From: Sphagnum magellanicum
Lineage: Eukaryota > Streptophyta > Sphagnopsida > Sphagnales > Sphagnaceae
Reading direction: 5' to 3'
NCBI GenBank assembly: GCA_021904315.1
Contig: CM038923.1
Coordinates: forward strand, 8,748,038 to 8,812,037
Length of the DNA stretch: 64,000 nt
In this document: one piece after another, positions 1-13,100 of the stretch
How positions within the stretch are numbered: the first letter of the stretch is position 1
Layout of the letters: every line of letters starts with the position of its first letter
Notes under the pieces: model-generated
What the model was told of the DNA's origin: nothing
What the model saw: only the letters and a program-made list of their open reading frames with translations
Databases searched by the model: none
Position numbers and translations under genes: made by a program

Positions 1-79
1 ATTTACTACTAATCAATCATCCATGGTAAGTTCTGCTCACAGCTTCACATCAGAGCTTCACAGGAAGATTTGTTTTGTG

Positions 80-207
80 TAGGGTAAGGCCCTAGGTTGA
101 GGGCATTACCAAAAAAGAAGGGGCCGTGCCGTGCCGTGCGAGGTGGGAACCAAACATGGACCTGCTTCTTGTAATGCCCTTTGATCGATTGATGGCCTTA
201 CCTTACA
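80..207. repeat. Hairpin MITE-like element, family A copy 1
   Basis: The left arm (about 82-110, containing GGTAAGGCCCTAGGTTGAGG and a following GCATTACC) is the imperfect inverse of the right arm (about 171-205, containing GTAATGCCC and GGCCTTACC). The two arms enclose about 60 bp. A second copy with the same arm motif lies at 25180-25290. The left end also recurs next to the carbonic anhydrase gene near 52400. No coding capacity is seen. This structure fits a non-autonomous foldback or MITE element. No target duplication was identified. Confidence 0.6.
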
Positions 208-782
208 TAATGCATGCGCCAAAAATTAGGTTTTCACTCTTGCAAATGAAAGAAGGGGAGTTTTAAAAAAAAATGGGAGATACCTCCTAAAAGACAACAG
301 AAGGAAGGGGCCCTCTTGATAATGGACACAGCTGACAACAGGTAATGTAATGAAAACTGTTAGGTTCTTTGAGTTTTGGAATGCATTGAAACCAACGGTT
401 CTTTGATTTTTTAAAATCTCCAAAAAACTGGAAGGAGGGTTGTTGCCAATGAGGTCATTTCTCATTCATTTTGGATGGATGGTAACCGCATGGACGAATA
501 TTGAACCCGTCAGCTTCATTTCATTAAATAGTTCCTTGGTGGATGAATGCCATGTATCATCTTTAGGGATGAAGAAGAAGAGTAATGTCTCTTTCCTTAG
601 GGATGAAAAAGATTTAACGTCTCTTTCCTTGGTGATGAATTTTGGGTTCATGTATTACAAGAAATTAAGCAGGCATTTTGCTTTCCTAATCTTGCTTTTT
701 ATCATGTTGTACCCGTCTGATACCCACCAGACATCACAGGAAAAAGGTAAATTCTGCAAGAACTTTTACGCTGGGTATGTGC

Positions 783-862
783 GATGAATGGGGCATTCCG
801 GAGGGAAGCACCACTTGACTCTGCCTCAAGCAGGCGCTTAGTTCAGGAATGCCCCATTCATC
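783..862. repeat. Short perfect hairpin element, family B
   Basis: A 17-bp arm at 783-799 (GATGAATGGGGCATTCC) is repeated as a perfect inverse at 846-862, with a 46-bp loop. The GGGCATTCC core recurs with a partial inverse near 23326-23400 and once, without a clear partner arm, near 31683. This suggests a small dispersed hairpin family. It codes for nothing visible. Confidence 0.55.
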
Positions 863-3800
863 CCACATTACCCTACACTTAAATGTAGAATTAATGGACA
901 ATGTCAATCAATATGAGAGAAGAAAGGGCATGTGGATGAGAATTGGATGAGAATTGGATGGGAGTTGGGATTGAAGTTTATGTTTTGTTAAGGAGATGGG
1001 AGAAAGGGACCAGCTTGAGGCAAATTAAGTGCAGTTGTTGGACTTGGAATTTTGTGGTGTTGGTGGTGGCAACTTCGAATGTAGCCTAGGTCGAATAAAG
1101 ATGGTAACCATTGATTGTAGGTGGACACCCCCTCCATGATCACTATTGAGGATTAAATAAAAGGAGATACACTACTAGGTAGCCATCCCCACTAAAAGTT
1201 GTATGAAATTGGGTCGTGTTACTTATTTCCTTGAAAAATAGAAATTTCAACTAATCATTTTCCCAATGGCATTCCTCAATTTCTCTCAAGCAATTGTCAA
1301 ATGTCCCCATTTTTTTCCTCTCAACTTACAATAGATAATAATCACATGAACCTTGGTTGATATGAATTATTGTTCAATGTGTAATTCTTTGCCAATTAGT
1401 TCAAAAATAGTATACATGGAACTGAAAGACACCCGTGCCCAAATACCTTTGTGCCCATCCCAATAAGTTGAAAAGAAATAATATAACAAGCAAACGAAGA
1501 ATTTTGGTATTGAACTACCAAAACAGATCTAGGTCCATGTCTAGTTGAAATTTCACAAGCAATGCCTACCAGTGTTTTTCTCTTTTTTTTCCAAATTTCT
1601 AATGTTCCATCCTATGCAAGCATCTGAAGATAGATTTAGCACTAAATGGCAAGATGAGCTAAATTATAACCAAACAAGTATCTTTCTAAACCTTGTCATC
1701 AATGACATTCATAACCTATTTCAATGTAAGTTATTAAACTTACATTAGAATTATTATAACTAAATTTATAAATCAAATGAGATATTTCATTTATGTTGTT
1801 AGTTCGTCATTCATCCATGAGTTTATCCATCACCTTTCATTTTTCATTCATGTTGGGTATTTAGGTATGCACATTGATCAATGCCACTTTTGTAGACTTG
1901 AACACGGAACATACATTCATCAAAAGCTTGTGATATCTTTCTTGATGACTATGTATATTAGTGTAACTAACTACTAGACATCTTATGGGACAAAGTCACA
2001 TTCAAGAACCAATTCAAACCATGTTATGTAGAGCAATGTGAAAGACCTACTATTTATTATGCTAGATTTAACAACTTTAAGTGCTATTGCACAAGTTGTT
2101 TGATATAATCATAAACTTTTAAGTTTTTGAATGTCACTAGTATATATATATATATATTGGAAGCCATCATTGGTACAAAATGAATTTTCATCTTCCATGT
2201 CGTCCTAACAACTACCAACAACATCAAAGGATGACCATATGCAAATCAATTAGAGATAATTCAAGGCCCTCGGGTCCAAGCATTTCAAAATATGCTAAAA
2301 AAGTACTTTCATCAATGCAAAACTAAAAATGTCAATTTTGTAAGCTTGAAAGTATGTGGAACCTTTTTACCTTTAATCCTAAAACTATGAATGTATCAAA
2401 TGTGACAATAACATGTTTCTAAAAGTTTAAGATCTTGTATTAAACTAGTTTTTAAAATACTTCAACATACTTTGCAAAAACATGATTGTTGTTTAGATTA
2501 GTTGATAAAAGGTACCAATTGTGTATATTTATGAATTGTATTGAAAAAAAACAAAGCATGGTATCCCAATAAAAATAGTTTGGTGCATCTATTAACAAGT
2601 GACATAAATGAACTACAATTTACACATGCATATTAAAATTTATGTTTTGGGTGCATGATACCATAACTTAACTAAAACATAAATTTTAAATATTTCTTTC
2701 TTTTATTCAAATTCAAAAATCTAAATTGCAATAGATCCACAACAATGGTTAGTAGGTCTTATGGATGTTGTGACACCATTTTACCAACTTAAATTTTTTT
2801 ATGCCTAAGCTTAAAGGGTAATAGATGTAAAATAATTATTAATTTTTGAGAAATACCTACCCTCTTTCTCTGGCCTACTACTTTCCTTAACTCCCCAAGT
2901 TAAAAAATAGATACTTTCTCATTTCCACCTTCCTTAACAAAGGCATTCAAAAATATTTTTTCTAGGTATAATTTTGTGAAAATAAAATATTGGAAACTAA
3001 CATACTTGATGTTGCTTAACTCACCCATGAGTATCAAACGTAGCACCAACATGCAAATCAACATTGGGGACAACTAGCTCGTATTGTTAATGATTGTCCA
3101 AAGAAATGTGATCAACATACATCATGTGATATTTTTTTCATTAATGCACATCTTGAAGAATTTTGAAATGAGGATGTGCAATCTTAATAGGGATATTGAG
3201 ATTAAATCTTGATGCGTAATATACAAACTATGGTCCTTGTTTGTCTTCAAACCCAACATCCTATTTTTTCACGAATCGCTATAAAATTCAACAAGTTCAC
3301 AATAGTGAAGGCACAAACGTTGCTTAACTATGTTGCATTTGGATGCTTTATTGACAAAGAGCTGGTTTGACAACATAAGTTGGCACTAGTGAATAAGGTC
3401 ACATTGTACCTTATTGAAATCATTGACATCCAAAATCTTTCGTTGGGATGAGTGAGATATGAAACTTTTAAAATGTCAAATTTTAGTATTGGGTCACATA
3501 TTAATAAGGTCACTTTCAATGTCATTTCATTCCCAACAAACTCCTCAATCATTAAGTTAGTTTTACTTACTTTATGCATAATCCACAATTAAATTGGGAC
3601 ACACAAAATTTCCATTTCAAAACATTGGAGCACATTATCAAATGATGAAACAAAGGTTATGGGGTTGTTTAATGAAACTTTAAAAGTGTTTTGCAATTCA
3701 AAATTCACAAGAACAAATAGATGGTGGATGTGACAATGATGGAAAAACAAGTAATTGTTATATATCATTATTATTGCATTAACAAATGTGACATTTCCTA

Positions 3801-5900
3801 CCTACATAATTCATGAAACGAAAAAGGATTTGGAACCTAAAAGGTCAAATTATAATCATCATATTTCCATTCACAATATAATGATCTACATAGGTTCATG
3901 CAAATTTACAACAAAAGGAAAACCATTCTTAATAAGCATTCATAATTGTTATTAAATCTTCAATAACTCAAGATCTACATTGTATTTTAAATATTAATGG
4001 CTTATCAACAAACAAATTGATCATAGATGGTAATGATGAACATTGATAATGTGACAATAATTAGGAATCCAACAAAAATAAGCATGGATGAATGTTGCTT
4101 TAATGAGTAGGTTCATTTACAACCTTCATGTGTAATGAAAGGGAAAAAATTACAGTGGACCTCATTTGCACCTTTAGAGAACCTATTGCAAAGAAAGAAA
4201 ATGGATTAACACATTGATAAAATAAACTTGAATAGAAACAAGATTTTAAAATATAATTAATGTTTATGTAAAAGTTTGCATTGAGATGTACAACTAGGAT
4301 GTATCTTAGGTACATGACCTTATTTTAGCAAAACAAAGTTAGGTTTGAGCCTAGCTCATTGAATGATACAACACACATCATTAAGGAGATGAATCTTTGA
4401 TGCCTTTGTTGCTACATCCACAATACAATTACATATATTACCTTGGAAACTTTGTTTAGGCCTATAAGGAGTTTTTCATCCATGATAAATGCTCATATAA
4501 ATAGAGTTGAATTCTTGTTAATGAATTTAGAACTTGGGGAATATTCAACATATATTGTTACTTTTGCATTTCATGCCTCAAAAGTTCTACGGAGCATTGG
4601 AGTTTGAAGTATGTCATTTAAGGATGTATGGACATGGTAAACATAATAAAAGCAATTGGTTCTAGTAAACCAACCTCTATTACAACTTGGATGGAACTAA
4701 CACTTACAAACATGGGTATTATTGTTCATGGTATTCCCTTGCATGAGAGGATGACAATGTACACATTCTATTAACTTGGATCTCTTCTTCTTCAGCATTA
4801 TTAGTGACAATGAAATGATGAAAAACATGAGTTGATTTTTGAAAATTAAGTTTCTGTTGAATGACATTGCATGCAACTTGAAATGAAATCAACTTGAATT
4901 CATTTCAATGAACAAAAATATGATGCAATTTTGTGCACAAGGCATTGGAAATATGCTTACTTCCATCATCCACGACTATGGTCTTGAAACAAAAATAAAC
5001 TTCAAAAAGACACCTTTTCACTTGATTTAGAGCTAATTCCAAACTGAAATCTATTTTGGTAGAATGAGATGACTAGTGGACCCTCAACTTGTCTCCCTTC
5101 TATGAGCCCCGATGTTACCATCATCTTTGAAATAAATAACATCTTTCAACAATGTAAAAACTATTTCAATAGAGTCTGAATTCACACTATCATGTATAGT
5201 GTGAATGGGCCCCAAATTGACAAAGCGCAAATTTTGCACCCCGATAAAAAGGCTAGTTGGGAAGACCAAAATCTAGATGACTCCATCAATAGAAACATTG
5301 GACCCGTCACAAACCTCTTTGTGAAACACAACAATTCTCATAAAGGTTTTGACATTATTGATTGCATGCTATTGACCTTGATGTCAATAACACTAGTAGC
5401 CACCTTGCAAATGGTGGTGAGTTTCACTCCATCATTAAGTAGGAGACCAAATTACCAAGTGCAAAGAATTCAAGAGAATCCTATCATTGACAATCCCAAA
5501 GAGAAAAGAAACACTCAATCATACTTGGTTCGCCAACTTTGCACCATTCCTCTGTGACCTTATCTAAAATTGGTAAACCTAAAAGCATACAATTCTCTAG
5601 TCTGGTAGACACCATATGTGCTCTATATATGCGCTAACATCACACTATTAATTGTCAACATATGCCATGATAATCATATTTTCCTTGCCAAGCACCATCA
5701 TTTGTTGCCCATAAAACTGAGAGTCCAGTAGCCGAAAGCATCACTAGCTTACGCTCTAACCCGAGTAGCATGGGGCACATGGAATCCCATGTGAATCAGC
5801 AAGGACCACCCTAAGCAATTGCGTTGGGTCATTAGGGCATACCTACATGATAGCAAACCTCAGGGTTTTGAGAGTCTTACACCCAGTGCACAAAGTTCAT
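863..5900. other. AT-rich stretch without a supportable gene
   Basis: I read both strands here and found only short chance ORFs with plant-spacer composition. Minor structures are a (TA)n run near 2140-2158 and a perfect 11-bp inverted repeat (ATTCACACTAT, 5-nt loop) at 5180-5206. The 121-codon ORF at 5192-5557 has no recognisable domain. This could be very old transposon debris, but nothing is diagnostic. Confidence 0.5.
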
Positions 5901-6357
5901 TTGAGACATGCAAACAAACATTGAACTGAATCCATGATACTCATAGGAAATGAATTTTTACGCCTAATGATACCTGTCATGCAATTTTCTCTTCACCAAA
6001 GAGAACCTGCAAACAGAAATGAGTACAGTTTCAATCATGTAGGTGGAAATTCAGGTCAAGTGGTAGCAGCACTTCTGTGGGTAGTTTTCAGCCACAGCAA
6101 AAGGATATGTTTGCTGCAATCCTACTTTTGAGACTGCATATTCCTGGGACATGTCACCTGGTCTTTCCAGTCCAGAAGACTGATAATAGATGTAATTTTT
6201 CATTGGTGTCATTGTCATGATGTAGTGAATACTATTATACAAAAAAACAAGGGGGAAAGAAAAAACATCCTCCTGCTGCTGCTGTGCCTCAATCTGAAAC
6301 ATGGTGCGCAAGAGGAAAGAAAGTACCGACAACAATTTGGCTCCGCAACTACTACTA

Positions 6358-7194
6358 CTACTTTCTTCTAACTGATTCCCAAGAGATCTGATCTCCACAG
6401 ACTTTGCAAAGCATTGAAGCACCAGGTTTCATGGAATCTCTTACAAGCTGCCGGACATGATCACCTGGCTTGCACCTCTGTGGCTTGGGAGTAGTACTAG
6501 TTGTAGTGGTGGTGTCATCAGAAGGTATAGGAGCTGACAATGTTGGTACCACAAACCGGTCTGTCCCCTCAGACTGAAATGATTCCCATGCTATCGCTTG
6601 CTCTTCTTTTGATAGTTTCTCATCCTCCAGATCCTCTAGTAGAGGCTCATGCTCGTGGTACCTCACAACCCACCTGCTCCATAACAAAAAACCACTTCAA
6701 ACCCACACTTCTAAATACAAACTAATGCTCTCTTTCATGTTTTCCATGTCCACACCCATTTTGCATTTCTATGACTATATTCTCATCAAGGATTACCTGG
6801 GTCGATACTCAAGAAGCAATCTCCCCATCAGATCATCACGTGGCGGAGCATCGTCAGGGATTGAGAAGGCCATTCGTTTCAGTTTGCCTGATGATGCTGC
6901 TGCTGCCGCCCCTTTCTCCTGTAGAGGGTTAGTACATTGACCTGCTACCCCTTTCTCCTGTGTAGGGCTAGCACATTGGGTACCCCCTGAAACTCCAGAG
7001 ACCGCCACAACAGTAGAGGGCTTTGAAGACGAAGGTTTATCCAGGTCTTGTGAGGTCCCAGTGTCTGTGTCATCAAACACCAAACCATCCTCATCTTCAT
7101 CCAGTACAAAGAGGAACTCCAGGTCGTCTTCCACAAAAAACCGACCAACCTGGTGTTCATCAAGTACTCTTGCAGCTAAACCCTCTTTTGACAC
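6358..7194 (-). CDS. C-terminal tail of ATRX (exons 33-34)
   Basis: [20 protein letters not shown] begins the post-helicase part, followed by an acidic hinge and a Ser/Ala-rich stretch holding two near-identical 12-residue copies ([13 protein letters not shown] / QEKGAAAAA). The last exon has [17 protein letters not shown] and [15 protein letters not shown], a conserved ATRX tail motif, and ends with [11 protein letters not shown]. The stop is at 6358. The region 5900-6357 is probably 3' UTR. Confidence 0.85.
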
Positions 7195-10100
7195 CTGCAT
7201 AATCACATTTTCCAGACAATTACTTACAAAGACATAAGAATATTTTTCATGGAATGATTTGAGATTATCTTGTCATAAAGGTTAAGGCCACCCAATCAAG
7301 AGAAGGATGCAATGCAAAGAACTAACCTGCCGGTTGTAAATCTTCTCCTCCATTGTACCTGAAGCAAGTAGCCGGTATGCATACACATTCTTTTTCTGCC
7401 CAAACCTGAAATGTCAACCCGATGTACATCCAAAGTTTGTTTATTTCCATGAGCAATATAGACAGAAAAATACCCAATACATCTTTAAACACCACATTCT
7501 CATCCTGCCATTGTAAATTTGCAATCCAGCTCACACAAGATCAGCGACCTCCCTTCCCCAGTCCATCAAGTGATGACTTATACCACTAGAAAGAAGCAGG
7601 CAACAAAGTTGTCTACTGTACAAGGCTTTTTGCTCTCAGCATGTGGGACTGTCTGTCTTGAAGAACTTGAAAATAGCTCTGCATGTATGTGCAAAGAATT
7701 TCACCACTATAGCCCTTCTACAGGGGACCCAACTTGCAGAAACCCAACAAAAACTTAGGAAGTAGTTGTGCATTTTTTGACAGATTCAGAAAACACTTTG
7801 TGAGAGCAGCAGCTGCACCTACCTCCATGCGCGAAAGAGGGCCTGCAGATCATGGGTTGGGTTCCAGGAGCCATCTACAATGATCACACGGTTGGCAGCA
7901 GGAAGGTTGATTCCTAAAGACCCAGCACGGGTAGAGATAAGCACACATTGCACATCAGTATTGGTCGGGTCATTGAATGCCTCCACCAGATCCTGTCTTG
8001 CCTTTGCTGACGTTTGTCCATCCAGCCTGTGTGTGGCAAAAAACCCAAAAAACCACACCTACAATTATAAGCAAACATTTTTCGATACATGCTATGTGTA
8101 AGTACAGGGTTTAGGGTGGTTGCACAATCCTCAAGACACCCACAAAGGCAAAAAGCAAGGAAGGCCATGGCCATGTATTTCAGTACCTGTACCAATCTCT
8201 TCCCGGCATCCAATATCCGCCACTACTATGCAGGTGTGATAGGTTTGCCAGAAAAGTTTCGATAAGATCAAGCGTGTGCAAACTTTGGCTGAACACAAGC
8301 ACCTTGTCACCCTTGGCAGATGCTATTGAAAGAATTTTGAGAAGAAGAACCATCTTGCCACTCAATTCCACTACTTCCCGAGCCTGTCCCTCCATAATGT
8401 CCTTCCACCAGCCTGACTTATCCATCTGTGATAAACAAAATGTTTGACCAAACATTGAAGTTTAGAGAATGTGTGTGATACATGGATGAACAAAAATGGC
8501 AGATTCATGGTACAAAATTGCATCTTTGTGGGTTGAAGCAGGCTGGCTGGAGACATACATCGTCCAACTCCCCTGTCGCCTTGACAGTGGATGACATCCG
8601 CCACCCATTTCCAGTTCTGCTCTTTACTTCTGCAGAGAGCACTGCACCAGTTGAAGGAATTGTAATGCTGGCATACAAACATGCATACAGAAGGAAGAGA
8701 AAAAGGAGTCATGTAGCAGAATATTGTTGCTGCTGCACATGTGGGAGGAGCAGTAGATAAACAAGTTGGCCTGTGATGGTAAAACATGACACTTTAAAAA
8801 AGGAAAGATGCAAAAGAAGATCACCTCTGGGGCTCTCATCCAAACAAGTCTCGACGTCATTGGGTATATCCTCATCAGTATCAACTGTAAAGTTCTCAAG
8901 GTTGTCCTCCTTTCGTAAATCTTTCTCCTCTTGTGCCAGCAGTAGCAGGTCAGGATGGTTCCAGATCTGGGAAAAACAAGTGTACAAACACACAAACTCT
9001 CAACAAAAAAGGTGAAGGATCCAACCAACAATCAATGTTGCTATCAAGCTGGAGGGCCAGCATTTGGAAACACAAGATGCAAAGTGCAACAGATCAATAG
9101 GGAGATGAACTACAAGAAAAGACCCTGAATGAGAAATTCTGGCTCCATTTGGCCACCAAATGCATTTTAGGTGATGGGTAGCTATCATTGAGCAGGAGGA
9201 GCCTTGCAATATGAAGATACAATCCAACCCAACAAAGAAACAACAGTTAAAACCACTGACCTTAGCCAAGGCATGATAGGCATTGAAGAGAATGCTCCGA
9301 CGGCCATTGTTCTCCAAAGGGTTACTAAGCAAACCATGGCTGTGCAAAAACTGAGTATACAGTTTTCGTTGCAAATTTGACAGCCTTACAGAAATCACAT
9401 ACACACACTTGGATGGCAGCTCATCTTTCAATACAGTCATATTCTTCCTCTGCACAAACCCCTTGACTTGCTTGTGCAACACATGCGCCCGCTGCTTCAT
9501 CAGTCGCACATCCTTTGATGTTGAGTCTGCATGCTGCCCATTTTCTATGGGATTTTGGAACCTAGAACAAAAAAAAGATCTGCCATGATCAGATTTGAGT
9601 TCCTTGGACTCGCAGCACTTGAGAAACAATACTTAATCAAAAAACAGTCACTGCAAAATGGGGTATCGGGTAGTAGTAGCAAAATTAGTCCAACCTTCTT
9701 TTGAAGGATGGAGCTGGTCCCAAGAAGCCTTCTCTCACAAAATCCACCATCTACAAAATGAAATGAGGTACACCAAGAAAGTCACAACATCAGTTCTTCA
9801 ACAAGTGGCTATATCCAGATGCAGGAATCACTGTTTGTGTGTGCAAGCTGTTTCAATTGCAAGCAAGGTAACAGCATTTACTTACACAGTAGTATTCCAT
9901 AAGGTTATTTTGGAGAGGTGATCCGGTTAGTGCAATTCGGCGGCGGGTGCGCACTTGCTTTAGTGCCTGTGTGATATCAGCCTTCCGATTCTTTATCATA
10001 TGTGCCTCATCACACACAAGAAGATCTGGTCCCGGGTGCTGCCCACCCCCCAAATCAGAACATTTTCAGTTTCCAAACTCTGTTTACTTTAAAAGACTTT

Positions 10101-13100
10101 ATCTCTGCCTATCTCTTAAGGTTCAGTTGCGCAGCAAAGGAAACATCACATTTCTGACTTTGGGTGTGACAGCAAAGTAACCACATGAAGAAAGGAGATG
10201 AAGAGAGCTGAGAGAAGACATTTGTGTATGGACTGCAACAACAAGACACAAAGCTATGGGCATTTGAGCATAATTCTTTATGGGAATCAAACCTGTAATG
10301 AAGTGCAGAGGTCTTCCCTAACCAACTTGTCCCTTACAGTCTTGCCCATTGACAAATTGCGGAATGCAGTGTACCCAATAAGCATAACCCCACCGTATTT
10401 CTGCCATCTTGAAAGTAACATTGCTCGCTTCATATTATCCCTGCTCCCAAGAACTAAGTCAATAATAGATTCTCTGTTTTTCCAATGGATGCAATGTCTG
10501 TTGACAAAGCAGAGAAACAGAGAGTAACACTCATCCTCAAAGCTTTCAAATCTCTAGCAAAATTTGCACAATCCCGCAGGTATGATGAAGAATTGAGATC
10601 ACAAGCATGCACTGATATCCAGTATCCTAAAACATTGAAAGAAGTCTCAACATCCAGTTGGTTTCCACAGAAAGTAACAAGACCTTACCTTGACACATCC
10701 TCGAGCATATAGACAGTAATGGGTTTCTCATTCGGTGGTTGCCACTTGTTAAATTCGCTGCGCCAGTTGTGCAGAACATTCACCGGCACCACAATCAACA
10801 CTGTTCGTAGGCCCAAGTCCACATTGTTTAAGACCGTATGAATAAATGCAATCACCTGCATTGCCATGGAATTCTTCTCTCAAGGTGAGTAGTTTCCAAA
10901 TCCAAGCTTCACATTCTTAACTGATAATATAATAAAGCTTGAATTCTTTTCTCCATCAGGGAAATCTCTCTCACTTCATACACACAACCTGAAAAACCTG
11001 ACAGAGTGCCTTACTTCAAACTTGCAAAATGGAAATAGAGAGAGCTGAACATGCCTGCAAGGTCTTGCCAAGGCCCATGCTGTGGGCAAGAATGCATCCG
11101 AGCCCATCTGCTCCTGACTTCACCTTATTCACAGACTCAATGCAATTCTCCCACATAAACCTCAAGCCATCCAACTGCCAACCACATCATCACCCACTGT
11201 GATCCAAATCAGAAACAACTTCTCACCACCCATTAACTAAAAAAAGAGATGCATGGTTTAGGGTTTAGGGTCACCAAATACACGCCATCCTTCTGGATAA
11301 ACAAAAGTCTACATAGAAAATATAGAGAAAGTCATGGCAACCCTCAAATGCATTAGTCCATTCTTGCAACCTTGACTGCTATATACGAAAGTGTAGGTTG
11401 ATAGCTACTAACCTGATGGGATCGTAGGTGGCCAGAAATAGAGGGTGCAATACGAACAATTTCTTCGTCTTCCTGTCGTGCTTTGTTCAGCACATAGCCC
11501 TCAGCTGCAATGTCATCATTACACAACTCAAGTTCTTCATTAGCATGTGGAAGGCATTTGGAATGGCGTTGAGGTTTGACAGGAGTGCTGCCACCATTCA
11601 CTCGAGCAGCAGCCCGCCACTTCTCAAGGCGCTCCTGGCGTTCCTGCAAGGACCAGAAAAAAAACCCACAACTTTGAATTGAAGTTCAGAAATTGTATTA
11701 TTCCAGATTTTAAAAAGAAGTAAAACAAATCGATACAAGGATGTCATTTTTTGTTGAGAAAAAAGAATAGGTACCTTCTCGAGTGCTAAAAGATTCTTTG
11801 TCTTTTCATCAAGCTCATCATCATCTAGTGCCCTCCGGATATTCTTACGATGTTTTGTATTGATCCTGCCAAAGTTCATCACACCCATTGCAAAATGCAA
11901 TGTCCTCAAAAGTTAGGGACATATTCACCTGCCTATAAGGAGGCAAAAACCATACAATCAGCGCACATCCATAAGCACAATGCACCTTGATACTTGCTTG
12001 ATAATGAGCTCTTTGTCACTGAGCCCATCCTCATCATCCAAGATATTCAGCCTCCCGACCTCTTCCTCCACCTGTTTGAACTGCTGAACTAAATTCTTCA
12101 GGGGGTCTGGGTTGCAATACAGGCAGTGCCAATCAGAGCTACTGACAACTGCTGAAAGTGTTGCAGCCCCAAAGTTTCGGAAGATGCAACGGTGACAGAT
12201 CACTTTTGCACATGCTCCACAGCATATAACCGCACCCCCGTGCCCACACCAGCGACACTCAGATTCTGACCCATCTTTGTCCTGCAGCAGCATCAGGCAA
12301 GTCACAGAGTTAACAAGCATTAGATGAATGAATGAATGAACACCCACCAGCCTGTCCTCATCCCTTATGTCCACACCCAAAAGACCAAACCTTCCTGAGG
12401 AGCTGGCAACCAAACTGGGTGCCATCCCTCCATATTGCTAGAGGTGAAAAAGATTCCATGAAGATCATGAAAGAAAGGGGAAGCAACTACCTTTAGAAAT
12501 GTGGCTGACTTCAAAAACTTGATGCATCTCTTGCACATGCAAACACCAAATTGTGGGTGTCTCAAAACCTCTCTCTTCTTCAGAGGCATAGCACATGCAG
12601 TGCATTCAATGTTACGTCGGTCATCCAGCTGCCAATTTGCCTCCATACCCCTCCTCTTTTTCAAGACAGGGGCAAAATCATCATTATCTGAAATATCGTC
12701 TTCAACTCCCTGAGAGTACACAATCATGACAGACAGCATCATGAATCCTCTTGTTGAGAAAGAAAACTAGGGGTTTGAGAATACTGTAATATCCATCCAT
12801 TTCTGTGCAATCACCCAATACTGTCTGAGGACCCAAATGTCTAACTCCTAAGTAAAGGTCACAATTATGCTGAAAAGAGCAGCAGAGATTTGCTTCCTGC
12901 TGTTCTTGGTCCCCTCTGATCATAGATCCATAGATGGATAGAATGAACATGTCACCTGTGGGTCAAGCAACTGCAAGAAGCCAGAGCTGGACTTCTCCAA
13001 CTGAATCCGTCGGGACTTCTCTTTTCGGCCACCCACGATGACAACTTCACCTGACTCTTTCGAGTTGTTTCCTCCAGCAAAAAGCTTCGTGTCATTCTCT

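Noticed and set aside
5192..5557. 121-residue plus-strand ORF
   Set aside because: There is no domain, no codon or composition contrast with the spacer, and no splice partners.
11263..11276. Two TTTAGGG units as an interstitial telomere
   Set aside because: Only two units inside an ATRX intron, which is within chance.
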